From: Seriola aureovittata
Lineage: Eukaryota; Chordata; Actinopteri; Carangiformes; Carangidae
Direction: 5' to 3'
Length of the DNA: 64,000 bases
Assembly (NCBI RefSeq): GCF_021018895.1
Contig: NC_079369.1
Coordinates: 10,816,694 to 10,880,693 of the forward strand
Under the pieces are notes generated by a model. That model was not told the origin of the DNA. It worked only from the letters and a program-made list of their open reading frames with translations, and did not search any database. Below, piece after piece: positions 25,022 to 35,729 of the stretch; the stretch's first letter is position 1; each line of letters starts with the position of its first letter. The position numbers and the translations under genes are program-made.

Positions 25022-27429
25022 GACAGCTTTAAGCAACACAGAGCCAAACCTTCCTGGATTCTGCAGCTTTAAGTAAATGTGAGTGTAGAGCAGAAACCTG
25101 CATGTGAGAAAAGGTGTGCTGGTTTGTGAAGCTGTTTGCACTTGATGTAAAATACCTGTGTATGTGCATGGGAAAGCTGGTCAGAATCCTGTGTGCTGGC
25201 TAACACTTATAGACATCTTTCTTAACCATGAAAACAGACAGTAAATCCTCTCTCTCTCCGTCTCTCTCACACTGGGGTGTGGCAGCCAATCAAGGGCTTG
25301 TACATTCACAGCAACAGTCGAGGTTGGACTGGGACGTTATTTATTGCTATTGTTGCTGGCACACAGTGCACACACATGCTCGCACACACACAAACTGCCA
25401 CCGCTCTCCTTTCCCCTTTTTCTCTCAGATCCAAGCATACACACTTTAACAGCTGCACTCACACATGCACAAGCACTTTTACAAGAACACAAGGACAGAT
25501 ACAGACACGTACATGGTGCGCACACACACCAGTACATACATATACTTACGCACAGACACTTAACACTTAAGAGCTAATGCACACAACGAAGAAAACGAAC
25601 ACAAACACCTCAGTCAGAAAAATATGTATGTCCATGTGCTCAATCACTTACACACATCTAACACAACAAACAAGGCAATACGCACTGTTCATACAAAAAT
25701 GTATACATTCATGATGCAAAAAGAGTAAAAAGAAATCTCACACACACACAAACACACACACCACACAAATACTAACACACACACACACATATATTCACAC
25801 AGTTCTGATAACGCCTGCCACTAAAATCCAGTGGAACCAATTACAGCTCCACTCGCCTGGCAAATCAGCCCTCGGTTTTAACCCTTTCCCATCTGCGAGC
25901 GAGGAGAACAAAGTCTGACTTCTTCTCTGATAAAAAAATAACGCTCCTCGAGCCTTGGATGTACATTTTATCTATTTATACTGCAGACGCTGTCCTTTCC
26001 ACCTCCAAAGGGAGTTAAACGGAGCGGCTTTTGAGGCAGCTCTGGACGTCTGAGGCTGACAAGAAGTAGACCATGATGTTGGACTGACACCAGCAAGGAC
26101 ACGTCAAGCCTACTGAGTGAACAGAGTCAAACCTGTTTACTGGGAAATCACCTACGTATTATGGTGTGTAGTCATGTATTTACAAAGTACCACCAAACAA
26201 TTTGCAAGACTAACTATAAAATTGCCAATACCTTACATGACTGCTGACCAGCACAAACAATGCACTTTAACGTTGAACTTCCAACCTTCAAAAGAAGCCT
26301 GTAGTTTCAGATCATGTCACAGTGATATGAAAATTTACTTGGAGAAACTTTAAATTTTTCTCCCAATTAATAATCCATTGCTTTTTGATCAAAGCTCTGC
26401 TATGACTTGGAGGTAATGCAGTAGCAAGTGAAGAATTATCTGGCATCTGAGATATGAAGATTAGCAGCTGTATGACAACTTTTGGCTTTGGAAAATGGTT
26501 AGCAGGAATGTGAGGTATATGACATTTGCAGTGCAAAAACATGCATATTTAAACCACGTGAATTTATATTCAGTAATACAACCAAAATAAAAATAAGTGA
26601 CAAATACCTACTATGACAATTTCTCTGAAATATGGGTAATTAAAGTACTTCAACAATGAAAAAGGGCAAGAGGAAATGTATAACCCCTCTGCGGTTGGAG
26701 AAGCAGATAGACTGAAAAAATGAGATGAAATGCATATTTTATGACTAACCCTGATCTGAATTTATGGGGACCAACACACACTTGTGCATGCACATGTGTA
26801 TGTACATTAAAATGTATGCACAGGCACAGACACAGACTCAGTAACCACAAACACATGCAGTCAACACACAGATGCATGCACACACACACATCCAACTGCT
26901 CTTTGCACCCTCACACCTCTCCACAGATCACATTTCATAGCAGCACCAGAAATAAATATACACTGGCAGAGGAGGGCTGCAGAGGAAGAAGGAGAGAGAG
27001 ACAAAAGACAGAGATGGAGAAAAACAGAAGGGAGACAGAAGGAGAGAGAGAGGCTATCGATCGGTTGGAGTTGGCTCAATCTGGGATTGAACTTTATCAC
27101 AAACGCAGAGCATCACAGCGGGAAACTCTCTGATACGCCTCTAAAGGAGAGAACAGAGGAATGTTCACACTCTATTCTTCCTTTGCATCTCTCATTCATT
27201 TTCATTTCTCTTTCCACCCCCGGCAGAGCCTTTTTAAAGAATTCTTTCTCTTTTTTTTTCTCTCTCTCGGCTCTTACATCTTTCACTTTCTCCCTTTGTT
27301 TTTCACTTCTCTCTTGTTTCTCTCAGCGTCTCTCCTCCAGCGGCTGGCTTATTAGCATTCTCTCTGTACATATAATTGATTCCTCATGCCTTCCTCTTGT
27401 GAAAATGTCATTCATAATTCTGTGTGATA

Positions 27430-27474
27430 GCTAGCTGGCTGGCTTGCTGGCTAGTTGGCTGGCTGGCTGGCTGA
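27430..27474. repeat. Degenerate (GGCT)n repeat
   Basis: GCTGGCTGGCTTGCTGGCTAG and further GGCT units. Confidence 0.85.
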
Positions 27475-27621
27475 CTGTGAGGCAAAGTGGCCACTGACCC
27501 ATTTGTAGCAGATACAAAGAGACTGACAACCAAATGTGATTATAGCAACCGGACCAGGGCCACTGTGAAACGAATGGCCTAAGCCAGACTGAGCCTAAGC
27601 TGTCATTCATCCCTCTGTTCT

Positions 27622-27680
27622 TTAACCTTTATTTTACCCAGGTAGGTAAATTAACAGCAAATTCTCACTACTGATGAAGG
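27622..27680. repeat. Short dispersed repeat fragment
   Basis: TTTAACCTTTATTTTACCCA followed by GGTAGGTAAATT and a CAAATTCTCA block resembles the 'ACCTTTATTTAACCAGGTAGG' repeat of fish genomes. Confidence 0.4.
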
Positions 27681-27802
27681 GTGAAACTGAAGGAGGGAAG
27701 GGAGTTTAAGGAGGTATTAAAGGGAAAGTACTTGTGCACTCACAACCTTTCTTAGTGGTAATGGAAATGAATTAAGTGGAATTTAACTCTCAATTAAACG
27801 GT

Positions 27803-27804
<2 letters not shown>

Positions 27805-27846
<42 letters not shown>

Positions 27847-27849
27847 ACA
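27805..27849. repeat. Alternating (GT)n(GC)n(AC)n tract
   Basis: Forty-five bases of strict purine-pyrimidine alternation with a GCGCGCGC core, the sequence type most prone to Z-DNA. Confidence 0.9.
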
Positions 27850-28563
27850 AGCATTTCATTAGCAACAGAAATGAGCAAATGGGCAGCTGACAGTCGGTCG
27901 GACTCTTTAGCACACCTACACACACACACACACACACATTAATACCAACACATCTATTCTCACACACATGCTGCCACGCACACAGTCCCACACATATTGT
28001 GCATACACACAAAGACAACCAAACACTAATGGGCACACATACATACATACGCAAATGTACACACACAAGCTGAGAAGTGCAGATTCAGTTATATGCCACC
28101 TACACAGCTAACCATCAAAAAGATTTCAAAGGCATCTGACAGAGAGGGAGGTGGGGTGTGTGTGTGTGTGTATACATAACAGGGAATCTCTTAGCCCAAA
28201 CACCACCAGCATCCCTTCCCTCGTCTCACTCCTCATGTTACAGTACAGTCCCTATAACTAAACAAGAGACAGGGAAAACAGGGACAGGCTGACAAAGACA
28301 TGAAGAGACTTAAGCATGGACCAAAAAGCAGGGACACATAAGGAGAAATATGAAGAAGTAAAAAGAGGAAAGACAGTAGATAAGAGAAGCAGAGAAGTCT
28401 GAGGAGACAGAGACCAAAAACAGGACATAGGTAGATAGCAAATCTAAGACATAAAAAGCGACAGAGAGAGCTTGTACACAAGAGACAGACATGGGGAGAG
28501 CATGAGAGACAGACAGAAAAAGAGTGAGACAGACGGGAGAAAGAGACATAAGGAGGTACTTAC

Positions 28564-28587
28564 CGGATGCCTGCCCTGAGGGTACAT
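28564..28587 (-). CDS. tle2: TLE2-like exon 1 coding part (start codon)
   Basis: Eight codons, MYPQGRHP, followed by a consensus GTAAGT donor at 28563-28558. This octapeptide is the characteristic TLE2/TLE3 N-terminus, and the exon break after the proline codon matches the phase-0 start of exon 2. The ATG has A at -3 and T at +4. Reading upstream in the same frame there is no other ATG before an in-frame TAA at 28671-28669, so this ATG is the start. A frame upstream of it remains open for 25 codons but has only a GTG, which is not expected to be used in a vertebrate. TLE1/TLE4-type proteins have a short extension (MIRDLSK) before MYPQ; none is seen here. Confidence 0.9.
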
Positions 28588-29640
28588 GATCCCAGGAGAG
28601 GAGAGGCTGCCAGTCCGTTTGATGGCCAGGTTAGTCCCCTGGCCCTCCACTCCTCTGCCCTCCACCGGTTACACAGCCACGCACACACACACACACACAA
28701 ACCCCCAAACACACTCACACTCTCACACACTCAGTAAGTCCGGTCTCTCTCTGCTCCTGAGCTGGGCTGAACACAGCAGTCTTCACTCTTCCAGAGTCTC
28801 TCTCCTTATTTTCTCTCTCTCCCTCTCTCTGTCTTCTGAGGAGAATTCCTGTTGACACACAACTGAAGAGCGCTCAATCCCTTGGTTCGTTTATCCAACA
28901 ATGTCATGATAAAACGGAGCGCCAGACTTTACCTCCTCCTGCTGCTTCTTCTTCTTCTTTTCCCAGTGAAACAAAAGTCTCAGTTTCTCCCCCTTTCTCT
29001 CTGTCCCCTCTTCGTCTTCCTCTTAGTGTCTCTCCCTTTTCCTCACCCTGTGATCAGTCAAGGTCCACACGTACTGACATGACACAGAGAATTTCATCCA
29101 GGCAGGCTCCCCTGTTCTTCTCCTCCTCCTCCTACTCCTCTCCTCGTGCCCCTTCACCCGGCCGTCCAATGGCGAATCATACAAACGTAAACACACACTC
29201 TGCTGCGTCCAAACAGTCTTCTTCTCTGCTTTTTCCTCCTCTTCGCCCTCTCTATGACACACTGAAGCCTCTACGTTGACTGCTGCCGCAGAAAAGAAGA
29301 AGGAGAAGAAGGAGAAGAAGATGATGAGGGAGGGAGGGGAGGAGGGAGAGAGAGAGATAGAGAGAGAGAGAGCTTTGTTTTTAATCTAAATGTGGAAAAA
29401 AACACGAGAGGAAAGCAGGAAAGAACAGCAGGTCAGTGGAGGATCCAGCGGGCTTTTCAGCAGCAAGCCCTAGACTGTAATATATTGTGCCTGTTGGCTT
29501 CAACACAAACATGACAGGCTGCTAAAGCTCCTCTTAAGGTGGAACTGAGTAGATAGAGACACCCAGTCACAGAGAGGGAGAGAGACAGAGAGAGAGGCAG
29601 AGGGAGGAGAGAGAGGCAAAGAGAGAGATGGATCCCTTTT
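28588..29640 (-). promoter_or_regulatory. Probable 5' leader and promoter area of the TLE2-like gene
   Basis: Sequence immediately upstream of the start codon. On the plus strand it is strongly pyrimidine-rich (repeated TCC, TTC and CTCC runs at 28741-29280) and flips to a GAA/GGAGA-rich block at 29289-29373, so a minus-strand transcript would have a GA-rich leader. A CCAAT motif occurs on the plus strand near 29165, beside a few CpG dinucleotides. No clear TATA box was found. TLE genes usually have a long leader in the first exon, so the transcription start is expected several hundred bases upstream of 28587, but I cannot place it. The GA-rich block at 29560-29635 may be promoter flank or simple repeat. 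Confidence 0.4.
29319..29373. repeat. GA-rich tract in the tle2 upstream region
   Basis: GATGATGAGGGAGGGAGG then (GA)n. It is part of the purine-rich block upstream of exon 1. Confidence 0.85.
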
Positions 29641-29746
29641 CAGTTGTGGTCAGACAGAGAAAGCAATCAGTCATGCACAAAGACTTAGGCTCAAACTGAT
29701 ATGAATCGAGATTCACACACACAAACGCTCAAATACAACTTCACGC

Positions 29747-29748
<2 letters not shown>

Positions 29749-29781
<33 letters not shown>
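29749..29781. repeat. (CA)n microsatellite
   Basis: About 16 CA units. Confidence 0.95.
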
Positions 29782-29783
<2 letters not shown>

Positions 29784-29839
29784 CACACAGAGTTGCACAT
29801 GCACACGATAGTTATTTAGACTGATAAGTTTATTACCCA

Positions 29840-29942
29840 GTTTACACCTTGCATTAAAATGCATCTTGCATGATTGGATAGCTATCCAATGATTGGATAG
29901 CTATCCAATCATGCTTAATCGCATATAAATCCAGGTGTAAAC
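29840..29942. mobile_element. Short palindromic MITE-like element
   Basis: Ends are GTTTACACCT and its exact inverse AGGTGTAAAC. The interior carries two tandem copies of the perfect 18-bp palindrome ATTGGATAGCTATCCAAT at 29873-29890 and 29892-29909. GCATTAAAATGC near the left end resembles a common fish element with GGCATTAAAATG ends, related to the one at 52343-52864. It has no coding capacity. It lies about 1.25 kb upstream of the tle2 start codon. Confidence 0.6.
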
Positions 29943-30910
29943 ACACTCAGGTTGCTGTGAAGGATGCTACTGATCTGACTGCCAAAGCTCCTCCGGAAGT
30001 GGTTGCAGAAGCACTGCATCCAGATGTTTGTCAAGTGTAAATGCAGCATCATGTCAAACTACATACTGTAACACATCCACTCCTCACTGCTCTCAAATGT
30101 AGTATCATGAGAAGAGCAAATCCAGGTCAATCAGGTTCAAGTCTACAAAACACGTAACAGGAGACCACTGACAACAAATTGGATACACAGAGCGCAATTA
30201 TTAGAAGGATTAACAAGAAATCTAGGTCTGTTGATTAAGTAATTCTCACTCAGATTTTGACCTGAATTCGAGTCATATGAACCAGTAATATTACGTCAGT
30301 TGCAATAATGATTCTACTGCCTTAATCTGATTATCATCAAGTACTTAGCATGCATGCTGCTTGCCTGAAGAGATATCATGATAAGACATTTACGCAGTTG
30401 CTGTTATATAAGTATGTGCAATGTGGCTACAGTTGATCACACTATCTCGATACAAGTCACACGTGCTAGGGAAACAAACCTATGCACTCATACAGAAGTG
30501 TAGAAGATATTTTATCTGATATTATTATGCAGATCTACAATGACGTAGTGGGCAAACCAAGTGCCTTGTTCAGGAAAACTGACAGATGCCTGTTGATGAG
30601 GATCAAAACTGTTAACACAGAACAATCTCTCCCTCAACATTAGACACAATTCAACATACACGTCCCAAACATAAGAGATACTTCCTCATATACTGATGCA
30701 GCTGATAAAAATACATTGTTTTTCTTGCTGGACTCTATTTCTAGATGATATGACAGTACTTATTTAACCTTACATACTATCCATGATCTTTACACCATGT
30801 GTACTTAGGTGATCTTTTGTGGGGAAAAAAACAATCAATCATTTTACTTTTCTGTCAACAGCAACAGTGGCTTATTTGGAATAAACAGAAGATCTGGGCA
30901 GCTGCCAAAT

Positions 30911-30912
<2 letters not shown>

Positions 30913-30941
<29 letters not shown>
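30913..30941. repeat. T homopolymer
   Basis: Run of 29 T. Confidence 0.95.
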
Positions 30942-30946
<5 letters not shown>

Positions 30947-32704
30947 CAACAGAACCTGCATGAATTACAGAAACTCCAAGAAAATGCACCTTATAGTAGG
31001 AGCCACATACTGTGAAATGACATCTGGCAAAACTGCAGTGCAGAAACACCACAGCAGCGTCCACTTACCGCCAAAGATGTCATCAAAATCAATATGTCGA
31101 GTATCTGGAGGATTACCACTGTAACACCCCACAAATATTCCCGCTACAGCAAGATAAAAAATGTCTGCCTGCCTACTTTTGACTGCTGGCTCCAGTGCAC
31201 ATGTTATTTACAGGACTGCCCAGAATGGACCATGACCAACTAAGACCTGGTATTTAAAGCCTTTCCATGTACAGTACACCAGTCTGGTCTGGCCGTCTTT
31301 TGGCGCTGTCTATAATGAGTTTATCCAGGGCAGCTCTGCCTTTGAACTTGATCAAACAGCCATTAATCCGACACTGTAGAATCGGACACAGTCAGTCTTG
31401 GCATCCGTGGAGGGTTTCCAGTAAGACAGAAAATGCATTTGATAACAAGCGGGTTAGCCAGAGGGCAGCCCCAAAGCCTCAATTAAGGTCACATACAGAC
31501 ACCCTATTATCCAATGCAGTCTATAACCACACACTATAGATCCTTTTGGGGAAACCTAATGCGGTCTTATATTAACCTCCATTAAAACTCTGCAAAGTTT
31601 GTTTGAATGTGCACTGTGGCTAATTTTACAATTTTCCCCCCAATATCTAATCTGATGGTGAGTAACCATTGTGCCATTTAGAGAAATAAATTATGTATGT
31701 AAACATTTGTCTTTACACATATATTTTTGTATCATCTTGAGGTTGTGATAACAGTGATGAAGGCCTTGTATTACAGCAGGAAATCGCTGATAATAAACAG
31801 GTGGTCTAAACCAGCAAGCAGGACTATAAAGAGTCAGGTTCTGTAAAAATACACATCGGTTTGCGTGTGGAGGCGCATTAAGAAGGTTAAGTGTTGATTT
31901 TTTTCCAGGTTTTTTTTTTTTTTAAATAATCTATTAATTAGTTGTTTAATTAAAATTAAAAGCATTTGTAAGTTAATTAATATTAAACAATGAGTAAAAA
32001 TGAAACAGGTAATAAAAGGATCATGTTATTTGTTAATTAATACTTCATCATTCTGACTTAAATTGATTTGGAAAATGTCTTGAACATTGTTTTTTATTAC
32101 ATCTACTACTCTACTGTTTTCACACTATTTCATATGCACTGTACCTTTAGGAAGTCTCTGTTTAATCTAAACCAAGACAAATGCTTCTACTTTTAAAAGA
32201 AGCTATCATCCGCCACAGGTCATAACAGACCAAATGAAACTGTACTATCAAAAATGTTGTGTTTTAGTACTTGTGAATTAAAATTTTCACTTGAAAGAGA
32301 ATTAATGTGCCCATTGCAACCTTTTAAAACATGTTTTTGTGTAAAACGCTATAGTGTCAGTTTGCTGACTTTATGACTCTACTTGTTCTACTGTTACACT
32401 ACATCTTGACATGTCACAGACATAGTATATCAATAATTTTATCATCCAAGTTAAACAACAAGTAAACACCACGTGCCTCACCAGGAGACACGTTCCTTAC
32501 GATCACAAGTCACCTTTTGATGGTGTCTATAAAGCAACTCTTAGACAAAAAAGAAAGGAAAATTTAATGTACCATTATCCTATAATTGCAAATTGCCTTT
32601 TGATTTTTCAAATGCTATTTAGTGTCCCTTTAAAGACAGCTTTGAAAGAGATGCAGTCAATATACCACACTAAAAAGCATGAATAAGTAAATACTAGAAT
32701 GGCA

Positions 32705-33029
32705 CTCAGTAAAGCGCATACCTCCACCAAGGCTAAACAATCCTACACGTCCACATTATTATTTGAGCCCTCACCAAATTGTACCATCTCACAAGTCAGT
32801 ACCGTAAATATGCCTGATATTTTACATCAAGATCCATAAAGTGAACGAAAGGATAAAAAGTGGTAAAAAAAAAAAATTCCTGGGTACGCCCCTTTAACTG
32901 GATCAGCACCATGCTCCATCCCTCCACCAAATTCGGTGCAAACCGGTTGAGTACTTTTTGCGTAATCCTGCTGACAAACAAACAAATGAAAAAATAAGAT
33001 TTAAAAACATAACCTCCTTGTCAGAGGTA
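32705..33029. repeat. Dispersed vertebrate repeat (CGCATACCTCC type)
   Basis: Begins GCGCATACCTCCACCAAGGC and ends AACATAACCTCCTTG. The middle holds GGTGCAAACCGG, TTTTTGCGTAATCCTGCTGA and a poly(A)-TTCCTGGGTACGCCCC segment. It matches a high-copy family in fish whose inverse reads through TCAGCAGGATTACGCAAAAA. Copy diverged. Confidence 0.6.
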
Positions 33030-33207
33030 ATGAATAACACACAGGGCAGTAGAGTAGCCATCTCCCACTGTGAATCCTCCTTAACTTGAGCCTTGCAGCC
33101 TTCCCACACTTCATATCCCACATATCAAGTATGAAGTCAGAAGGCAACAGCTTCCAAAAGTGTGCAAAAACAGTACCGCCACCTGCTAAAATTTCCACTT
33201 GTAAAGA

Positions 33208-33392
33208 TTCATCCATTCACATCATCCATATTCAAACAGTTTATCCTGTTTCCAGGGTCTCACAGGGCTGGAGCCTACCCCAGCACAAACTGGTGGAGAG
33301 GCAGACCCTGAACCGGTCTAGTTTCTAAGTTAGCTGACCTGCCTGTCTACAGACTGCGGGAGGACATCTACACGAACAGAGAGTGTAAAAGA
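33208..33392. repeat. Dispersed repeat fragment (CATCCAT...GGGCTGGAGCC type)
   Basis: TTCATCCATTCACATCATCC leads to TTTATCCTGTTTCCAGGGTC, GGGCTGGAGCCTACCCCAGC, GAGAGGCAGACCCTG and a degraded ACTGCGGGAGG...CACGAACAGAGAG tail. This is the order of blocks in a well-known fish repeat, with an internal deletion. Confidence 0.55.
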
Positions 33393-34642
33393 TTCCCAGA
33401 TTATAAATCCTTTCCATTTTTGACACTCTAAAAATCTTTCTGTACATACTTTCTCTTTGTCTCCCTCTCCTCCTCTTTCTTACTCTTCTGCCCACCTGCC
33501 TTCTCTTTCAGCTTCCTCTTTCAAGACACATAATGTCATTCAATGGTAGAGGACCCTCAAAACCCCCACCCACTCTACCACATACAACACCACCATTCCC
33601 CATGTAGCCCATTGTACTAATCAGCATTATCTAATTGTCTAGAATGGATTATGCAGGTAATTATTCCCCCGACTCCTCACACTCGGTTTCAGAGAGACAG
33701 ATGGGCAGGCATACAAACACACAGAGACAGGCACAGACATCAACGCAGCTCAGAAGTGACATACGTTCAAAGCTTGCAGTGGTATTTACCACTAGCACTT
33801 GTAATACTTCCTTGATCTATAGCATGTTTCCACAGTAACACAGTATGTGGTTAGCAGATTTGTCATGTGGCACCAGCCCAAGCTGACAATGAGAATACCA
33901 ACCAACTTCATCACTTCAGGATATAATGTGTTCACTATCACATTACCTGGTCATTCAAATATGCTTTCATTTATATTTCATTTGTCATACCAACAACAAC
34001 AACAAAGTGAAGCCACTGCATGCACAACACTGGATGCTCATCACTGGTTTAGTTAGAAGGTGCAAAACGAAACAGATTTCAGCAGTGAAGTTTAAGGCAC
34101 TATTTTGAATTGGAAACATTATAGTGAAAATTTGAAGGTTTCATAGGTTCCAACAACAAAACAATAACACATATAATCAAAGTAAGCTCACCATCAGAGG
34201 ATTTCAGTGTGAATGTTTTCTATGCAATCAAAAGAAACACAGCTGAGAAATGTTTATTTGCCAGTTTCCAACCTCTTTTTCTCCCCAAGGGATGCTGAAA
34301 ATTAGCAAACAAACTGCAGCTTCTCTACATATTTTGAAGGCAATGTTAAAGACTACATTTGACTGACCTCTGCCTTGGTAAAACATGAGGAAAAGCAAGG
34401 ACACAAGCTGAGGTGATCCACAGAGGAGTGTCAGCACCCACCAAGTCATGGTCAGCATCTAAAACAGAGGAGCAGAATGGGCTGAAAGCACAGGTCCAGT
34501 AAAACCAAAATTAATGAATTAAAATGACTGTTTATTGCACTGGTGGTCCAATTCCTTCACTGTTAGTTATGTACAGTTATATCTTGAGATACTGCAGTAT
34601 TACACAGAGTATAACAAAAAAAAAAAAAGAACTGTGACTGTA

Positions 34643-34735
34643 GAATCAGAATCGCTTTATTCGCCAAATGTACACAGTACACAGTAATTTGACTTGGTCA
34701 AAGAGGGCAGGAACAAGTAAAAAACACACAATTAA
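34643..34735. repeat. Dispersed repeat fragment (GAATCAGAATC...CTTTATT type)
   Basis: GAATCAGAATCGCTTTATTC, then CCAAATGTACAC and GTAATTTGACTTGG. This is the end of a very common fish repeat family, preceded by an A-run at 34616-34628. Confidence 0.55.
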
Positions 34736-35109
34736 ACAAATAACACATACAAATTTAAGTTATAATAAGAGGAGCGCTGATATACCGTGGCTGCGAGCAA
34801 GGAAAGCGGCGCCATTTTGGCCTTCCATCATGGTTGGGTGTTACTTTACATTTAAACTGGCGACCCTTGCTTGACCTAACGTCATGATAATTTAGGTAAT
34901 TTGAACAACCAATCTCAACAAAAACTCACAACAAAACACTGCAATATTCAGTCGCTCCCCTCGTGCTACCTAGCCGACTTTTAAGCAAGTTTATACACGA
35001 AGAAAATAAGAAAAACAAAAGCGATAAAGGCGTTTTCAGACACAGTCAGTCAGAGCAGCACCATTTTCGAATCAGTTTGAATTTACACCTAAAATAACGG
35101 TGTTTGGAG

Positions 35110-35475
35110 ACGATGTAACTTACATTAAGACCAGGTCACCTGTCAGTTAGGTAACTACGCGTGCCTGGTGCTCTTTACATCAACAACAAGCTCTAAAAGC
35201 GAGGGAAACTCAAGTTTCATGCTTAAACATCTCAATTTAAACTGTAGAGGAACATGCCCTCAACTCTTCGGTTCCACCTTAAAAGCTCTTCTTCGTCTGA
35301 GAGCTCTCTGTGCGTTTTGATTGGACAAAAGGATGGCTGGTTCTATCCAACCCTCATCAAGGGACCCCACGTTGGGTCATGATGTCATGAGGCAATCAGG
35401 CCAATCGCGAGCCGACCCGGCCGCTGAATGGGTGTGGGCGGCGGCGGAGAGGGGGCAGAGGGGAGCCGAGGAGTC
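35110..35475 (-). promoter_or_regulatory. CpG-rich, CCAAT-containing promoter-like patch
   Basis: Locally GC-rich with many CpG sites, in contrast to its surroundings. It contains CCAAT in both orientations (near 35319, 35394 and 35401), a GC-box-like GGTGTGGGCGGCGG at 35431-35444 and a CRE-like TGATGTCATGA at 35380. On the minus strand a good GTAAGT donor lies near 35124, which could end a non-coding first exon feeding the 34458 acceptor. Orientation is an inference, and a plus-strand or bidirectional promoter is equally possible. Confidence 0.35.
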
Positions 35476-35612
35476 TGTGGGGATTGTGGGCATTGAAGTT
35501 CCAATTATTCTGCACACGCACATACACACGCACGCACGCACGCACGCTGTCAGTCACGCTACATAAATGCTCAGTAAATTCCACCGTTAATTTCAATCCC
35601 GCTATTTTTACT

Positions 35613-35651
35613 GCGTGCACACACGCGCGCGCGCACACACTCTCTCTCTCA

Positions 35652-35727
<76 letters not shown>
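35613..35727. repeat. Compound (GC)n(AC)n(TC)n(AC)n microsatellite
   Basis: An alternating GCACACACGCGCGCGC stretch followed by blocks of CT, CA, CT and CA. It lies just right of the promoter-like patch. Confidence 0.95.

Positions 35728-35729
<2 letters not shown>

Larger units (their letters stand above)
18845..28563 (-). other. Intron 1 of the TLE2-like gene (about 9.7 kb)
   Basis: Runs from the GTAAGT donor of exon 1 to the TAG acceptor of exon 2. It contains CA/TG arrays, guanine runs, CTGT and GTCA tetranucleotide repeats, a GGCT repeat and an alternating GT/GC tract. Two less repetitive patches, 20400-20600 and 25810-26060, have the mixed composition often seen in conserved non-coding elements. 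The segment 28330-28560 next to exon 1 is strongly purine-rich on the plus strand. Confidence 0.85.
1..29300 (-). other. tle2: TLE2-like transcriptional co-repressor gene, 5' part
   Basis: Gene span inferred from four minus-strand coding exons with consensus splice sites and matching phases, plus an upstream leader. The right boundary is approximate because no transcription start can be fixed from sequence alone, and the gene continues past the left edge. The exons give 77 contiguous residues (8 + 32 + a serine codon split between exons + 21 + 15). TLE proteins are nuclear co-repressors without DNA binding of their own. They are recruited by Hes, Runx, TCF/LEF and Engrailed-type factors, tetramerise through the N-terminal Q domain, and bind partner peptides with a C-terminal WD40 propeller. 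TLE2 is favoured over TLE1, 3 and 4 because the start is MYPQGRHP, followed by a PLQ-GQ-FKF segment and [12 protein letters not shown]3 has a PHQPGQPGFKF type segment and DRIKDEFQF. The exact fish paralogue (2a, 2b or other) cannot be decided here. Confidence 0.9.

Noticed and set aside
28444..28665. Extended N-terminus for TLE2 from an upstream in-frame codon
   Set aside because: The upstream codon is GTG, an in-frame TAA precedes it, and the frame beyond exon 1 runs through the splice donor into intron. The ATG at 28587 matches the family start.
34368..34458. Secreted or membrane protein start (MTWWVLTLLCG, hydrophobic)
   Set aside because: The signal-like frame has no convincing continuation: the next exon-like segment in that phase gives only another hydrophobic low-information stretch. 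A different frame fits the chain better, so no secreted protein is called.
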